Source of the DNA: Bin87 sp026710825
Lineage (GTDB): Bacteria > Chloroflexota > Dehalococcoidia > Lucifugimonadales > UBA3495
DNA: 64,000 nucleotides
Reading direction: 5' to 3'
Assembly: GCA_965232815.1 (NCBI GenBank)
Contig: OZ247427.1
Location: 2,852,001-2,916,000 of the forward strand
A model generated the notes under the pieces. It saw nothing but the letters and a program-made list of their open reading frames with translations. It made no database searches and had not been told where the DNA came from. A program made the translations under genes and the position numbers. How positions within the stretch are numbered: position 1 is the stretch's first letter; the number at the start of each line of letters is the position of its first letter. Below, piece after piece: positions 42,898 through 51,035 of the stretch.

Positions 42898-43533
42898 TCA
42901 GCGGGCCGTCGGATCGAACGGATCGTGTTCGCGGCGGTACGCAACGAGGTCGGCAATGGACAGGATGTTTAGGGAGAAATCCTCGGCCATGGGGACCAGA
43001 TCGGGCAGGCGAGCCATTGATCCATCGTCTTTCATGATTTCGCAAACGACGCCGGCGGGGTACAGGCCGGCCAACCGGCACAGGTCGACGATGGCCTCGG
43101 TGTGGCCAGGACGGACCAGGACGCCACCCTCATGGTAGCGGAGCGGGAACAGGTGGCCCGGCTGGATGAAATCATCCGGATGGGCCGCCGGGTCGATGAG
43201 GGCGCGGATTGTCGCGGCGCGGTCCCCGGCGGAAATGCCGGTGGAGGTATCGATGGCGTAGTCCACGGGCATGGTGAAAGCGGTGGGCATGGCAGAATCA
43301 GAGTGGCGGCTGGGCAACAGAGGTATGTCCAACTCTTCCAACCGCTCTGCCATCATGGGCATGCAGAGTTGCCCGCGGGCGTGGGTGACCATGAAGTTGA
43401 CGGACTCGGCGGTAACATGCTCGGCAGGCATGACGAGGTCGCCCTCATTTTCGCGGTTTTCATCATCGACAACGATGAGGAACTTGCCCGCTCTAAGGTC
43501 CGATAAACCCTGTTCGATGCTGGCCAAACGCAT
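42898..43533 (-). CDS. ribB: 3,4-dihydroxy-2-butanone 4-phosphate synthase (second copy)
   Basis: A 211-aa stand-alone RibB converting ribulose 5-phosphate. FLIVVDDENRENEGDLVMPAE, THARGQLCMPM, HLFPLRYHEGGVLVRPGHTEAIVDL and VVCEIMKDDGSMARLPDL are all present, with the acidic and His metal ligands. It is homologous to the N-terminal half of the ribBA gene 96 bp downstream, so the two are probably tandem duplicates. It lies 32 bp after ribE. Confidence 0.93.
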   Translation of the reverse strand: MRLASIEQGLSDLRAGKFLIVVDDENRENEGDLVMPAEHVTAESVNFMVTHARGQLCMPMMAERLEELDIPLLPSRHSDSAMPTAFTMPVDYAIDTSTGISAGDRAATIRALIDPAAHPDDFIQPGHLFPLRYHEGGVLVRPGHTEAIVDLCRLAGLYPAGVVCEIMKDDGSMARLPDLVPMAEDFSLNILSIADLVAYRREHDPFDPTAR

Positions 43534-43565
43534 GAGTCAACGATTTCCGTTTACGGCCTGGAAAG

Positions 43566-44150
43566 TCAATTCAACCTGGACTCAAGGAGACTTTCCACAT
43601 ATTTAGCCAGAATATCCGCTTCGAGGTTGACCCGGTCTCCGATGGTTCTTTCGTGCAGATTGGTGTTCTGCATGGTGAACGGGATTACCGAAATCGTGAA
43701 GCGGGACGAGGTTCTTTGTACCACCGTGAGACTGATCCCGTCAACCGCGATGAAACCCTTCTCGACAATGTAGGGCACGAGGGATTCGGGGGCTTCGATT
43801 TCCATAATGTAGCAATCGGCCTCGGGGGTGAGGCCGGTAACGGCGCCGGTTCCATCAACGTGGCCCTGGACGATGTGGCCTCCCATGCGATCGCTGGCGG
43901 ACAGCGCGCGTTCGAGGTTGACCGCTGCGCCGGGTCCGGCCTGGCCCAAGGAGGTGCGGCGGAGGGTTTCGGGGGCGAGGTCCACGGCGAAGCCGGAGGA
44001 GTCGAACTCGACCACGGTGAGGCAGGCACCGTTGACGGATATGCTGTCCCCGATTTTCACGTCCGTGAGGACTTTCTCGGCGTTCAATACCAGGCGATAG
44101 TCGTTCAGGCTGGATACCCGCCCGACTTCCTCAACGATTCCGGTGAACAT
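43566..44150 (-). CDS. ribE: Riboflavin synthase alpha subunit
   Basis: A 194-aa lumazine-binding protein that dismutates two 6,7-dimethyl-8-ribityllumazine molecules to riboflavin. Two barrel repeats start MFTGIVEEVGRV and GHIVQGHVDGTG; SISVNGACLTV and ISLTVV complete them. The ATG follows the ribD stop with no gap, so they are translationally coupled. The partner ribH gene is not in this operon or the window. Confidence 0.94.
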   Translation of the reverse strand: MFTGIVEEVGRVSSLNDYRLVLNAEKVLTDVKIGDSISVNGACLTVVEFDSSGFAVDLAPETLRRTSLGQAGPGAAVNLERALSASDRMGGHIVQGHVDGTGAVTGLTPEADCYIMEIEAPESLVPYIVEKGFIAVDGISLTVVQRTSSRFTISVIPFTMQNTNLHERTIGDRVNLEADILAKYVESLLESRLN

Positions 44151-45263
44151 TCAGTCGCCTCCGTGAGTGGGATAACCGGTGATGAGCCAGTCGGGGCCGA
44201 TTTGCTCCGAGCGGGCACGGTCAAGATTCCAGACGTCGGCCATGACCGTGGCACCATTGCCGCCGATGGGCGAACTGGCGCCAGCGCCGCCGATAAGCTT
44301 GGGCGCGACGAACGCGTGGACCTTGTCGATCAAACCGGCATCGAGCATCGCACCCATGACTTCGCCGCCGCCCTCAACCAGGACGCTGACGAGCCCGTCG
44401 TCGCCCAAGGACCGGAGCAGAGCCGACAGTTGGACGCGGCCGTCCGGGCCGGGGAATTCGCGCACGTCCGCACCGGCTTCCTCCAGGGCAGAAATGTGCG
44501 AACGGTCAACGTTTGCGCCGGTCGCGATTACGGTGCGGCCGGGTTCGCGGAGCATGCGTGCGTTCGCAGGGGTGCGGCCCTGGCTGTCGACGACGATGCG
44601 CACGGGCTGCAGGTCGGACGGCAAAGGATGGCCGTCAGGATCCCGTGCGGTCAACTGAGGGTCGTCGGTAAGGGTGGTGCCGATGCCGACCATGATGCCG
44701 TCGAGTTCTTTCCGCATCTGCTGGACGCGGGCGCGAGCCTCGGGACCGGTGATCCACTGGGAGGCTCCGGTGCGGGTAGCGATCTTGCCGTCCAGGCTCA
44801 TGGCGAACTTGGCGACGACGAAGGGCAGGCCGGTGGTGATGTGCCTGGCGAACGCTTCGTATAGTTCCTCGGCGTCAGAGTTGGGTTGATGCTCCACGGC
44901 GATTCCGGCGGCGCGCAGGGCAGACTCACCGCCGCCGGCGACGCGGGGGTTAGGATCGCGGACGGCGTAGATCACGCGGGAGATGCCGGCGTTGATGATG
45001 GAGTCGGTGCAGGGCGGAGTGCGGCCTTGGTGGCAGCAGGGTTCGAGCGTGCAGTAGAGAGTGGAACCGCGCGCGGCGGGTCCGGCCTGCAGCAATGCTC
45101 CGATTTCTGCATGATGCTGGCCGGCCGGGAGGGTGTGGCCCTCACCGACGACCGTTGATTCGCGGACGATGACGGCGCCGACCGACGGGTTGGGGCTGGT
45201 GGTGCCCAAGGCGGAACGGGCCAACTGGAGCGCCCGCGACATCGGATGGACGGCGGACGTCAT
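44151..45263 (-). CDS. ribD: Bifunctional diaminohydroxyphosphoribosylaminopyrimidine deaminase / reductase
   Basis: A 370-aa RibD. The N-terminal cytidine-deaminase-like domain carries GTTSPNPSVGAVIV, GQHHAEIGALL (zinc His and catalytic Glu) and LYCTLEPCCHQGRTPPCTD (zinc cysteines). The C-terminal reductase domain has VVAKFAMSLDGKIATRTGAS, MVGIGTTLTDDPQLTARD and VLVEGGGEVMGAMLDAGLIDKV. It follows dcd by 22 bp; no FMN riboswitch fits in that gap. Confidence 0.95.
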   Translation of the reverse strand: MTSAVHPMSRALQLARSALGTTSPNPSVGAVIVRESTVVGEGHTLPAGQHHAEIGALLQAGPAARGSTLYCTLEPCCHQGRTPPCTDSIINAGISRVIYAVRDPNPRVAGGGESALRAAGIAVEHQPNSDAEELYEAFARHITTGLPFVVAKFAMSLDGKIATRTGASQWITGPEARARVQQMRKELDGIMVGIGTTLTDDPQLTARDPDGHPLPSDLQPVRIVVDSQGRTPANARMLREPGRTVIATGANVDRSHISALEEAGADVREFPGPDGRVQLSALLRSLGDDGLVSVLVEGGGEVMGAMLDAGLIDKVHAFVAPKLIGGAGASSPIGGNGATVMADVWNLDRARSEQIGPDWLITGYPTHGGD

Positions 45264-45285
45264 GCGATGGTCCCTTCCGACGGAG

Positions 45286-45852
45286 TCATCCAGCGAAATC
45301 CTGGTGGAACCGGCTGGCGGTTGGCCCGGATTGTCCCTGGTACTTGCTGCCCAACTCAGGGGAGCCGTAGAGTCGTTCGGCGGGTTCGGTGAGGCGGAGG
45401 AACGAGATCTGCCCGATCTTCATGCCGTGGTAGAGGGCGATGGGCAGGCGAGCGACGTTGCTGAGTTCCAGGGTGAGCCGGCCGCTCCAGCCGGGATCGA
45501 CGAAACCGGCGGTGCTGTGGATCAGGAGGCCGATGCGCCCGAGGCTGCTCTTGCCTTCGAGGCGGGCGACGAGGTCGTCGGGCAGTTCGATGTGTTCGAG
45601 GGTGCTGCCGAGGACGAACTCGCCGGGGTGCAGGATGAACTGTTCGTCGCCCTGGATTTTGACCTCTTCCGTGAGGTCCGCCTGGGACTCGCGCACATCG
45701 ATGTAGGGGCGACGGGAGTTGGAGAAGACGAGGAACCGATTGTCGAGGTGGAGGTCGATGCTGGCCGGCTGGATGTCATCGAGGTCGATTGGATCGACGA
45801 CGATCCTACCCTCGTCGAGTTCGCGGCGGATGGTGCGGTCGCTGAGTACCAT
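45286..45852 (-). CDS. dcd: dCTP deaminase
   Basis: A 188-aa trimeric dUTPase-fold enzyme. MVLSDRTIRRELDEGRIVVDP, IQPASIDLHLDNRF, LGSTLEHIELPDDLVARLEGKSSLGRIGLLIHSTAGFVDPGWSG, in overlapping pieces, and the catalytic Glu within LTLELSN identify Dcd, which deaminates dCTP to dUTP for dTMP synthesis. It lies 6 bp after the SIMPL-domain gene and just before ribD, so it is probably part of one transcript. Confidence 0.94.
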   Translation of the reverse strand: MVLSDRTIRRELDEGRIVVDPIDLDDIQPASIDLHLDNRFLVFSNSRRPYIDVRESQADLTEEVKIQGDEQFILHPGEFVLGSTLEHIELPDDLVARLEGKSSLGRIGLLIHSTAGFVDPGWSGRLTLELSNVARLPIALYHGMKIGQISFLRLTEPAERLYGSPELGSKYQGQSGPTASRFHQDFAG

Positions 45853-45858
45853 GGGCGA

Positions 45859-46659
45859 TCACTCGAGCAGTTCGTAAATGCCGTAGATGACGACGGTTAC
45901 AGTGCCCTCTCCGGCGGAGATGGGAGTGTCCGCAGCCGCAGCGGATTCAAGCGCGAATCCGCGTTGGAGCGAGGGGCTGCCGCCGCCGATAGGGAACTCG
46001 CTGACTATTTTGAGGTCGCCGAGTTCACGATCAGCGTATTCGGCGATCTGTTCAGCCTTTTCCTGCAAGTTGTCGATGGCGGCTTCGCGAGCTTCCTCTT
46101 CCAATTCCGTGGTGTCGGAAATCACGAAGTTCAGGTTGTTGAACACGATATGATCGCCGCCGGCCGTAATCGCCGCATCGATCACAGTCCCCACCTCGTC
46201 GGTATCACGAACGGTAACGTCCAGCCCGTTTTCGACGGTGTAGCCATTCTGCTCGCGGCCATCGGGGCCGTACTCGTAATTCGGGTAGATCCGGAAATGG
46301 CTGGTGGAGATGTCGTCCTCGTCAATGTCCTCGCCTTCGAGGGCGTCGCGAACGGCAGTCATGGTCGTTGCTGCGGTGTTTCGCGCCTCCACGACGGTGT
46401 CAGCGTTAACGGAGACGGCGAGTGACAGTTTGGCCAGGTCGGGAGATGCAGTGGCTGATCCGCGTCCCGCGACCTGGACGACGTCAATCTGGTCGTCGGT
46501 CAGCAGATCCTGGCCTGTAGTCGTGGACACGGCGGGTCGTTCGTCGCGGTCGGTGATGGCGGACACGGGCGGCAGATTGAATGCCCAAGCGGCCAGGAGC
46601 ATCACCAGGGCGACGGCGATGGCGGGCAGAGTGAATTTGATGACGTTTTGATAGGGCAT
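45859..46659 (-). CDS. SIMPL-domain (DUF541) exported protein
   Basis: A 266-aa protein with an N-terminal membrane anchor or signal (residues about 7-27), then the SIMPL domain: VVQVAGRGSATASPDLAKLSLAVSV, TSHFRIYPNYEY and EEAREAAIDNLQEKAEQIAEYADRELGDLKIVSE in pieces. The function of bacterial SIMPL proteins is unclear; they are periplasmic or surface proteins sometimes tied to stress tolerance. GGAGG precedes the ATG. It heads the dcd-rib operon. Confidence 0.87.
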   Translation of the reverse strand: MPYQNVIKFTLPAIAVALVMLLAAWAFNLPPVSAITDRDERPAVSTTTGQDLLTDDQIDVVQVAGRGSATASPDLAKLSLAVSVNADTVVEARNTAATTMTAVRDALEGEDIDEDDISTSHFRIYPNYEYGPDGREQNGYTVENGLDVTVRDTDEVGTVIDAAITAGGDHIVFNNLNFVISDTTELEEEAREAAIDNLQEKAEQIAEYADRELGDLKIVSEFPIGGGSPSLQRGFALESAAAADTPISAGEGTVTVVIYGIYELLE

Positions 46660-46729
46660 TGGATCCTCCGGGTTTATGTTGGAGTCATCAAGTTATCGGA
46701 GAGTCGGGCGATCTGCCTCGGGCGGGTTG

Positions 46730-47968
46730 TTATCCCTGGAAATTGACGCGTCCGCCGAGGAGGGCGCGGGCCATCACGAATTTGTGGATTTCGGAGGTGC
46801 CGCCGCCGATCCTGGCGTGGCGGAGCATGTGGTACCAATGGGGAATCGGCATGTCCAGGGTCTCTCCGACGCCGCCGAAAATCTGCATGATCTTGTCGAT
46901 ACTGCGCCAGCCCCACTCACCGGCGGCGTACTTGACCATGGAGGCTTCGACGCGGACGTCCTCGCCGGCGTCGGCGCGGGCCGCGGTTTCGCGGGCGACG
47001 GAGCGGAGGGCGACGATATCCATGTATACGTCGGTAAGCATCCACTGGATTGCCTGGCGGTCGGCGATGGGCCGGCCGTAGGTGACGCGCTCCTGGGACC
47101 AGTCGATGGCCATCTGGAGGGCGCGGGTCAGGATGCCCAGGGCCATTGCGCCGCGCAGCAGGCGGTCGTGGTGCACCAGCCATTGCTGACCGAGATTGAA
47201 CCCCTCACCGACCTCTCCCAGCACCTGAGTCTGGGGGACGCGGACGTTATCCAGATGGATATAGTGCTGCTGGGCCTTGGTGGGTACGACCCAGACGCGG
47301 ATGGGCTCGAAAGTGACGCCGGGAGTGGGGTTGTCGATGATGAACATGGTGATGCCGCCGCGCTGACGCTTGTCAGGATCGGTGACGGCCTGCACCAGGA
47401 GGAAATCGGCGGAGGCGGCGCCGGAGATGAACATCTTGGTGCCGTTGAGGATCCAGTCGTCCCCGTCGCGGACGGCGCGGGTCTGCATCATGCCGCCGGG
47501 ATCGGAACCGGCCTGGGGCTCAGTCTGGCCGAACGAGTAGTAAAGGTCGCCGTCGATGGCGGGGTAGAGGTATTTTTGCTCCTGCTCCGGAGTGCAGGCG
47601 CCGATCATGAACATGGGCACGGGCGAGGTGGGCAGGTGGACGATGCTGCGGTGCACCTCTTCTTCGAGCACGAGGTGTCCCAGAGCGCCCATGCCGCCGC
47701 CGCCGTATTCCTCGGGGACGAACGAGGTGTAGATGCCGGTCTGTTTGGAGACGTTATTCAGACGACCCCACTGGTTCTCTGACAAGGTTCCCAATACGCC
47801 GGGCACGGTCTCCAACACGCCGCGGGGAGCGCCATTTTCCGGTTCGCCTTCCTGTGGAGGATGGGCCAGGTATTCGGGCTCAAGGGGAATGCACTCGTCG
47901 CGTACGATCTGGCGGACGGTGCTTTTGAGGGCATCCAACGCGGGTGGCAAACCGGTTTCTGGGGTCAT
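46730..47968 (-). CDS. Acyl-CoA dehydrogenase family protein
   Basis: A 412-aa FAD-dependent ACAD. TSFVPEEYGGGGMGALGHLVLEEEV, SFGQTEPQAGSDPGGM, DDWILNGTKMFISGA and QIFGGVGETLDMPIPHWYHMLRHARIGGGTSEI, in pieces, are family motifs. At the position of the classical base (E in 'YEGT') the sequence is I-G-G-G-T, so the proton-abstracting residue must sit elsewhere, as in some ACAD subfamilies. The acyl chain preferred is unknown. GGAGTAAC precedes the ATG. Confidence 0.9.
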   Translation of the reverse strand: MTPETGLPPALDALKSTVRQIVRDECIPLEPEYLAHPPQEGEPENGAPRGVLETVPGVLGTLSENQWGRLNNVSKQTGIYTSFVPEEYGGGGMGALGHLVLEEEVHRSIVHLPTSPVPMFMIGACTPEQEQKYLYPAIDGDLYYSFGQTEPQAGSDPGGMMQTRAVRDGDDWILNGTKMFISGAASADFLLVQAVTDPDKRQRGGITMFIIDNPTPGVTFEPIRVWVVPTKAQQHYIHLDNVRVPQTQVLGEVGEGFNLGQQWLVHHDRLLRGAMALGILTRALQMAIDWSQERVTYGRPIADRQAIQWMLTDVYMDIVALRSVARETAARADAGEDVRVEASMVKYAAGEWGWRSIDKIMQIFGGVGETLDMPIPHWYHMLRHARIGGGTSEIHKFVMARALLGGRVNFQG

Positions 47969-48090
47969 CGTTACTCCGGGTTCAAGTCAGGGATGTCAGT
48001 TGATGGAATTGGCCGGGGGCGCAATGGAACGGGCGTCGGTTGGACGGGCATTCATTTGGGAGGGCAGTTGATTGGACGGGGATTAGGGGA

Positions 48091-48297
48091 TTAGTGGAAT
48101 GGGCAGACGTACCTTAGGGCCTCGATGGCAGGATCGTCCTGATTGTTCGTGTCTAAACGAGCTACGTAGTCTCCTTCGACAGGCGCACGGGACGCCGAGG
48201 ACGCTTCGATCACCGACAGGGCGGAATGGACCCCGCCGAATACGATGGCGACAGCCAATACGGCGATGATAAAGAGGCCGATGATTTTGCGATTCAC
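48091..48297 (-). CDS. Short single-helix membrane protein, hypothetical
   Basis: A 68-residue protein starting GTG at 48297 with GGGAGG 8 nt upstream. One N-terminal hydrophobic helix (NRKIIGLFIIAVLAVAIVFG) is followed by a short extracytoplasmic tail ending YVCPFH. A longer frame to 48408 is open but lacks a ribosome site. A perfect palindrome containing TATAAT on both strands lies about 55 nt upstream. No family is recognised. Confidence 0.5.
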   Translation of the reverse strand: MNRKIIGLFIIAVLAVAIVFGGVHSALSVIEASSASRAPVEGDYVARLDTNNQDDPAIEALRYVCPFH

Positions 48298-48350
48298 GAT
48301 GGCGACCTCCCGTGAAGAATGCCGAGACGCCGGCAGGCGCGGCACAGGGC

Positions 48351-48368
48351 CGACTATAATTATAGTCG
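48351..48368. promoter_or_regulatory. Perfect 18-bp palindrome with TATAAT on both strands
   Basis: CGACTATAATTATAGTCG is self-complementary and carries a consensus -10 in each direction. It lies upstream of the 48091-48297 gene, so it may be a repressor operator over its promoter. Confidence 0.5.
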
Positions 48369-48853
48369 ATAGTCGCCATTGATGCGCCGAGGCAGGGCGG
48401 GGAGACACGGCAATCGCGTCTCAACCAGCGATGGCGCCGAGGTTGAGATTGGCAGTAGTGAACGGTGAGTTTTACCGGGATAAACACGATGCACGGGATG
48501 GACAGGATATTTGTCCGGGACTTCCAGGTGCCGAGAGGTCCGGGCGTTATCACTCAATAGGGTTCAAATTAGACGCTCATATCGAACAGGTTGAAGACGG
48601 GATTGTCCTGGGCGGGGCGACGGGGGCTTATCGATGGTCATACAAGCGCGAGAATGCGCAGCGCAGAACGTTTCTGAACACACCGTCCGCTCGTGGTTCG
48701 ACTGGCTCACCATGAGCGGACTGCGCCGGCGTATGTAGGTGATCGAAATACGCCCGCGAGGTGGGTTGGACGGTGGGGTGGCGAGAGATTGATCGGTGAT
48801 AAAATACTGCGAACCACACCGGCAGAGTACCCGCGAACCCGTCGGACAGAATT
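48369..48853. other. Gap upstream of selA with one repeat hairpin
   Basis: No gene was recognised; in particular no tRNA-Sec (selC) cloverleaf was seen. CCGCTC (48687-48692) pairs with GAGCGG (48714-48719) around a GGTTCGACTGGCTCACC segment shared with the repeats near 30.5 kb. Confidence 0.5.
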
Positions 48854-50236
48854 GTGACCAGTCAACTGTTGCGCAACCTACCAAGCGTTGAGCGTGTCGT
48901 CAGCAGCGACACGCTGGCCGACGCGGTGTCCACTTACGGGCGGGACTGGGTGGTTGACCTGACGCGGGATGCGGTTGATGAGGCACGCAAGACGATACTC
49001 GCGGGTGGCGAATGCGGTTCGCTGGATGAAATCGCCGAGACCGTGCGACGAACGATTGATGACCTGGTGGCACCGTCGCCGAGGCCGTTGATTAACGCGA
49101 CGGGCGTGGTGATCCACACGAACCTGGGGCGCGCTCCGTTGAGCAAAGCGGCGCTGGCCGCCGGGGACGCGGTGGCGCGGGGATATTCGGATCTGGAGAT
49201 TGATCTTTCCACGGGCAGACGCGGGTCCCGGCAAGCGCACCTGCAATCGCTGCTACGCCAGATCACCGGAGCGGAGGCGGCGCTGGTGGTCAACAACAAC
49301 GCGTCCGCGCTGTTGCTGGGGTTGTCGGCGTTGGCCGCAGGGCGAGAGGTGATCGTGGCGCGGGGCGAGGCGGTGGAGATCGGCGGAGGGTTCCGCATCC
49401 CTGACGTGTTGCGGCAGAGCGGCTGCACGCTGGTGGACGTGGGGACGACGAACCGGACCTACGTGCGGGACTACGCGGACGCCGTGACGGACGATACAGC
49501 CGCATTTCTGAAAGCGCACGCCAGCAACTTCAGGGTCGAGGGATTCACCGCAGCGGTTGACGAAGGCGAGTTGGTGAAACTGGGGGAGAGCACCGGCATT
49601 CCGGTGTTGCACGACGTGGGATCGGGGGCGCTGCTGCCGACCGAACGGTACGGCCTGGCGCACGAGCCGATGCCGCAGGAGGCGATTGCCGCGGGGACCG
49701 GGCTGGTGTTCTTTTCGGGCGACAAATTGCTTGGCGGGCCACAAGCGGGGATAGTGGTGGGCAGACGGGAACTCGTCCAAACGCTGGAAAGACACCCGCT
49801 GGCGCGGGCGGTGCGCATCGACAAGATGAGCCTGGCGAGCCTGACCGCGACGCTGACGCATTATCTGAGCGGAACCGCAGAGTCCGAGGTTCCGGTGTGG
49901 CGCATGATTTCCGCCAGCCCAGGGGAGATCAAGGCACGGGCGGAACAGTGGCGCGACAGGATGTTCGGAGCACACGGTTACGAGGTTGACGTAATGCCGG
50001 CGCGCTCGGCCATTGGAGGCGGCAGTCTTCCCGGCGAGACGCTGGACTCGTGGGCGTTGTCGATATCTGCAGGCGCTGGCGGGCCAAGCGCGGAATCGCT
50101 GCTGGCGACGCTGCGGGGCCGGTCGACACCGGTGATCGCGCGCATCGAGGACGACGCCGTGCGGTTGGATCCGAGGACGGTGCTTCCAGAGCAGGACGAC
50201 GATTTGGTTCGAGCCCTGGCAGAGACGCTGGCATGA
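48854..50236 (+). CDS. selA: L-seryl-tRNA(Sec) selenium transferase (selenocysteine synthase)
   Basis: A 460-aa PLP enzyme converting Ser-tRNA(Sec) to Sec-tRNA(Sec) with selenophosphate. The opening LLRNLPSVERVV, the INATGVVIHTNLGRAPLS motif, VNNNASALLLGLSALAAGREVIVARGE in pieces, GGGFRIPDVLRQSGCTLVDVGTTNRT, and the PLP-lysine site FFSGDKLLGGPQAGIVVGRR are all diagnostic. Length is normal. The start is GTG. selB, selC and selD are not in the window. Its presence shows the genome encodes Sec insertion, which supports reading the TGA codons in the two thioredoxin-like genes at 36.6 and 37.6 kb as Sec. Confidence 0.96.
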   Translation: MTSQLLRNLPSVERVVSSDTLADAVSTYGRDWVVDLTRDAVDEARKTILAGGECGSLDEIAETVRRTIDDLVAPSPRPLINATGVVIHTNLGRAPLSKAALAAGDAVARGYSDLEIDLSTGRRGSRQAHLQSLLRQITGAEAALVVNNNASALLLGLSALAAGREVIVARGEAVEIGGGFRIPDVLRQSGCTLVDVGTTNRTYVRDYADAVTDDTAAFLKAHASNFRVEGFTAAVDEGELVKLGESTGIPVLHDVGSGALLPTERYGLAHEPMPQEAIAAGTGLVFFSGDKLLGGPQAGIVVGRRELVQTLERHPLARAVRIDKMSLASLTATLTHYLSGTAESEVPVWRMISASPGEIKARAEQWRDRMFGAHGYEVDVMPARSAIGGGSLPGETLDSWALSISAGAGGPSAESLLATLRGRSTPVIARIEDDAVRLDPRTVLPEQDDDLVRALAETLA

Positions 50237-50279
50237 ATTTGGGGATCGGCATAAAGCTGGGTACGCAACGGGTGACATC

Positions 50280-51035
50280 TTGACGGACTATTTGTTGGTG
50301 CATGGAGCAGGACAGGGCGCCTGGAGTTGGGGCAAGGTGTGGGGGCAAATGACCGCGCCGGTGGAGCATCCGCCCAGTTTGTACCGCCAGCGGCAGGCGG
50401 TGCGCGTGCGTGCGCTGGATCTGCCGGGCCAGGGTTCGGATGCCGCACCGGACGCGAGGCTGGTGGACATGGCCGAGGGGGTGCGGGCGATAACCAACGT
50501 CGTGGAGCGGGAGGGCTTTTCGGACTATATCGTGGCGGCGCACGAGCTGGGCGGAACGGTGGCGTTGCACGCGTTGAGCGAATTGCGACCCGCGCCCAAG
50601 CGCCTGGTTCTGGTTGCCGGGATAGTGCCTCCGAACGGAGCGGCGCCGATTTCAGCCTACCCGGGGCCGGTGAGGGCAGCGATTACCGTGTGCAGGACGC
50701 TGAGCGCGCTCTCAGGGCGGGACATACCAGTACCGAAGAGCCTGGTGAACAATTACGCATGCAAAGGGCTGGACCCGATGCAGCAGGTTGAGATCGTTGG
50801 GCACCTGGGCCCGCTGCCACTGCGGATGCTGACCCAGCCAGTTTCGTTCAATCTGGATGAGTTGCCGTGTCCGGTGACGTATGTGGTGTTGGGCGATGAC
50901 CGGATGATCGCACCCGCCCGACAGCGGTCGATGGCCGAGCGCATTCCAGGGGCCACGGTGGTGGAACTGGACGCCGGGCACCAGGCCGCCTCTCAAAAAC
51001 CGCGAGAGTTGGCCGAACTGCTGCTTGCCGTGTGA
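50280..51035 (+). CDS. Alpha/beta-hydrolase fold protein with Glu at the nucleophile position
   Basis: A 251-aa alpha/beta hydrolase. YLLVHGAGQGAWSWGKVW is the typical strand 3/oxyanion start; the late TYVVLGDDRMIAP and VELDAGHQAASQKPREL give acid and His. The nucleophile elbow is YIVAAHELGGTVALHALS, so the expected Ser is Glu (codon GAG), ruling out a normal serine-esterase mechanism. The start is TTG. It lies 43 bp after selA, and its stop overlaps the next ATG, so the three genes are probably one transcript. Confidence 0.8.
   Translation: MTDYLLVHGAGQGAWSWGKVWGQMTAPVEHPPSLYRQRQAVRVRALDLPGQGSDAAPDARLVDMAEGVRAITNVVEREGFSDYIVAAHELGGTVALHALSELRPAPKRLVLVAGIVPPNGAAPISAYPGPVRAAITVCRTLSALSGRDIPVPKSLVNNYACKGLDPMQQVEIVGHLGPLPLRMLTQPVSFNLDELPCPVTYVVLGDDRMIAPARQRSMAERIPGATVVELDAGHQAASQKPRELAELLLAV

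Noticed and set aside
45264..45285. Expected FMN riboswitch before ribD
   Set aside because: Only 22 bp separate dcd and ribD; no RFN-type element is visible there or upstream of the operon.
48369..48853. tRNA-Sec (selC) next to selA
   Set aside because: Read on both strands for a TCA anticodon stem and T-arm; only a repeat hairpin containing GGTTCGACT was found, without a cloverleaf.
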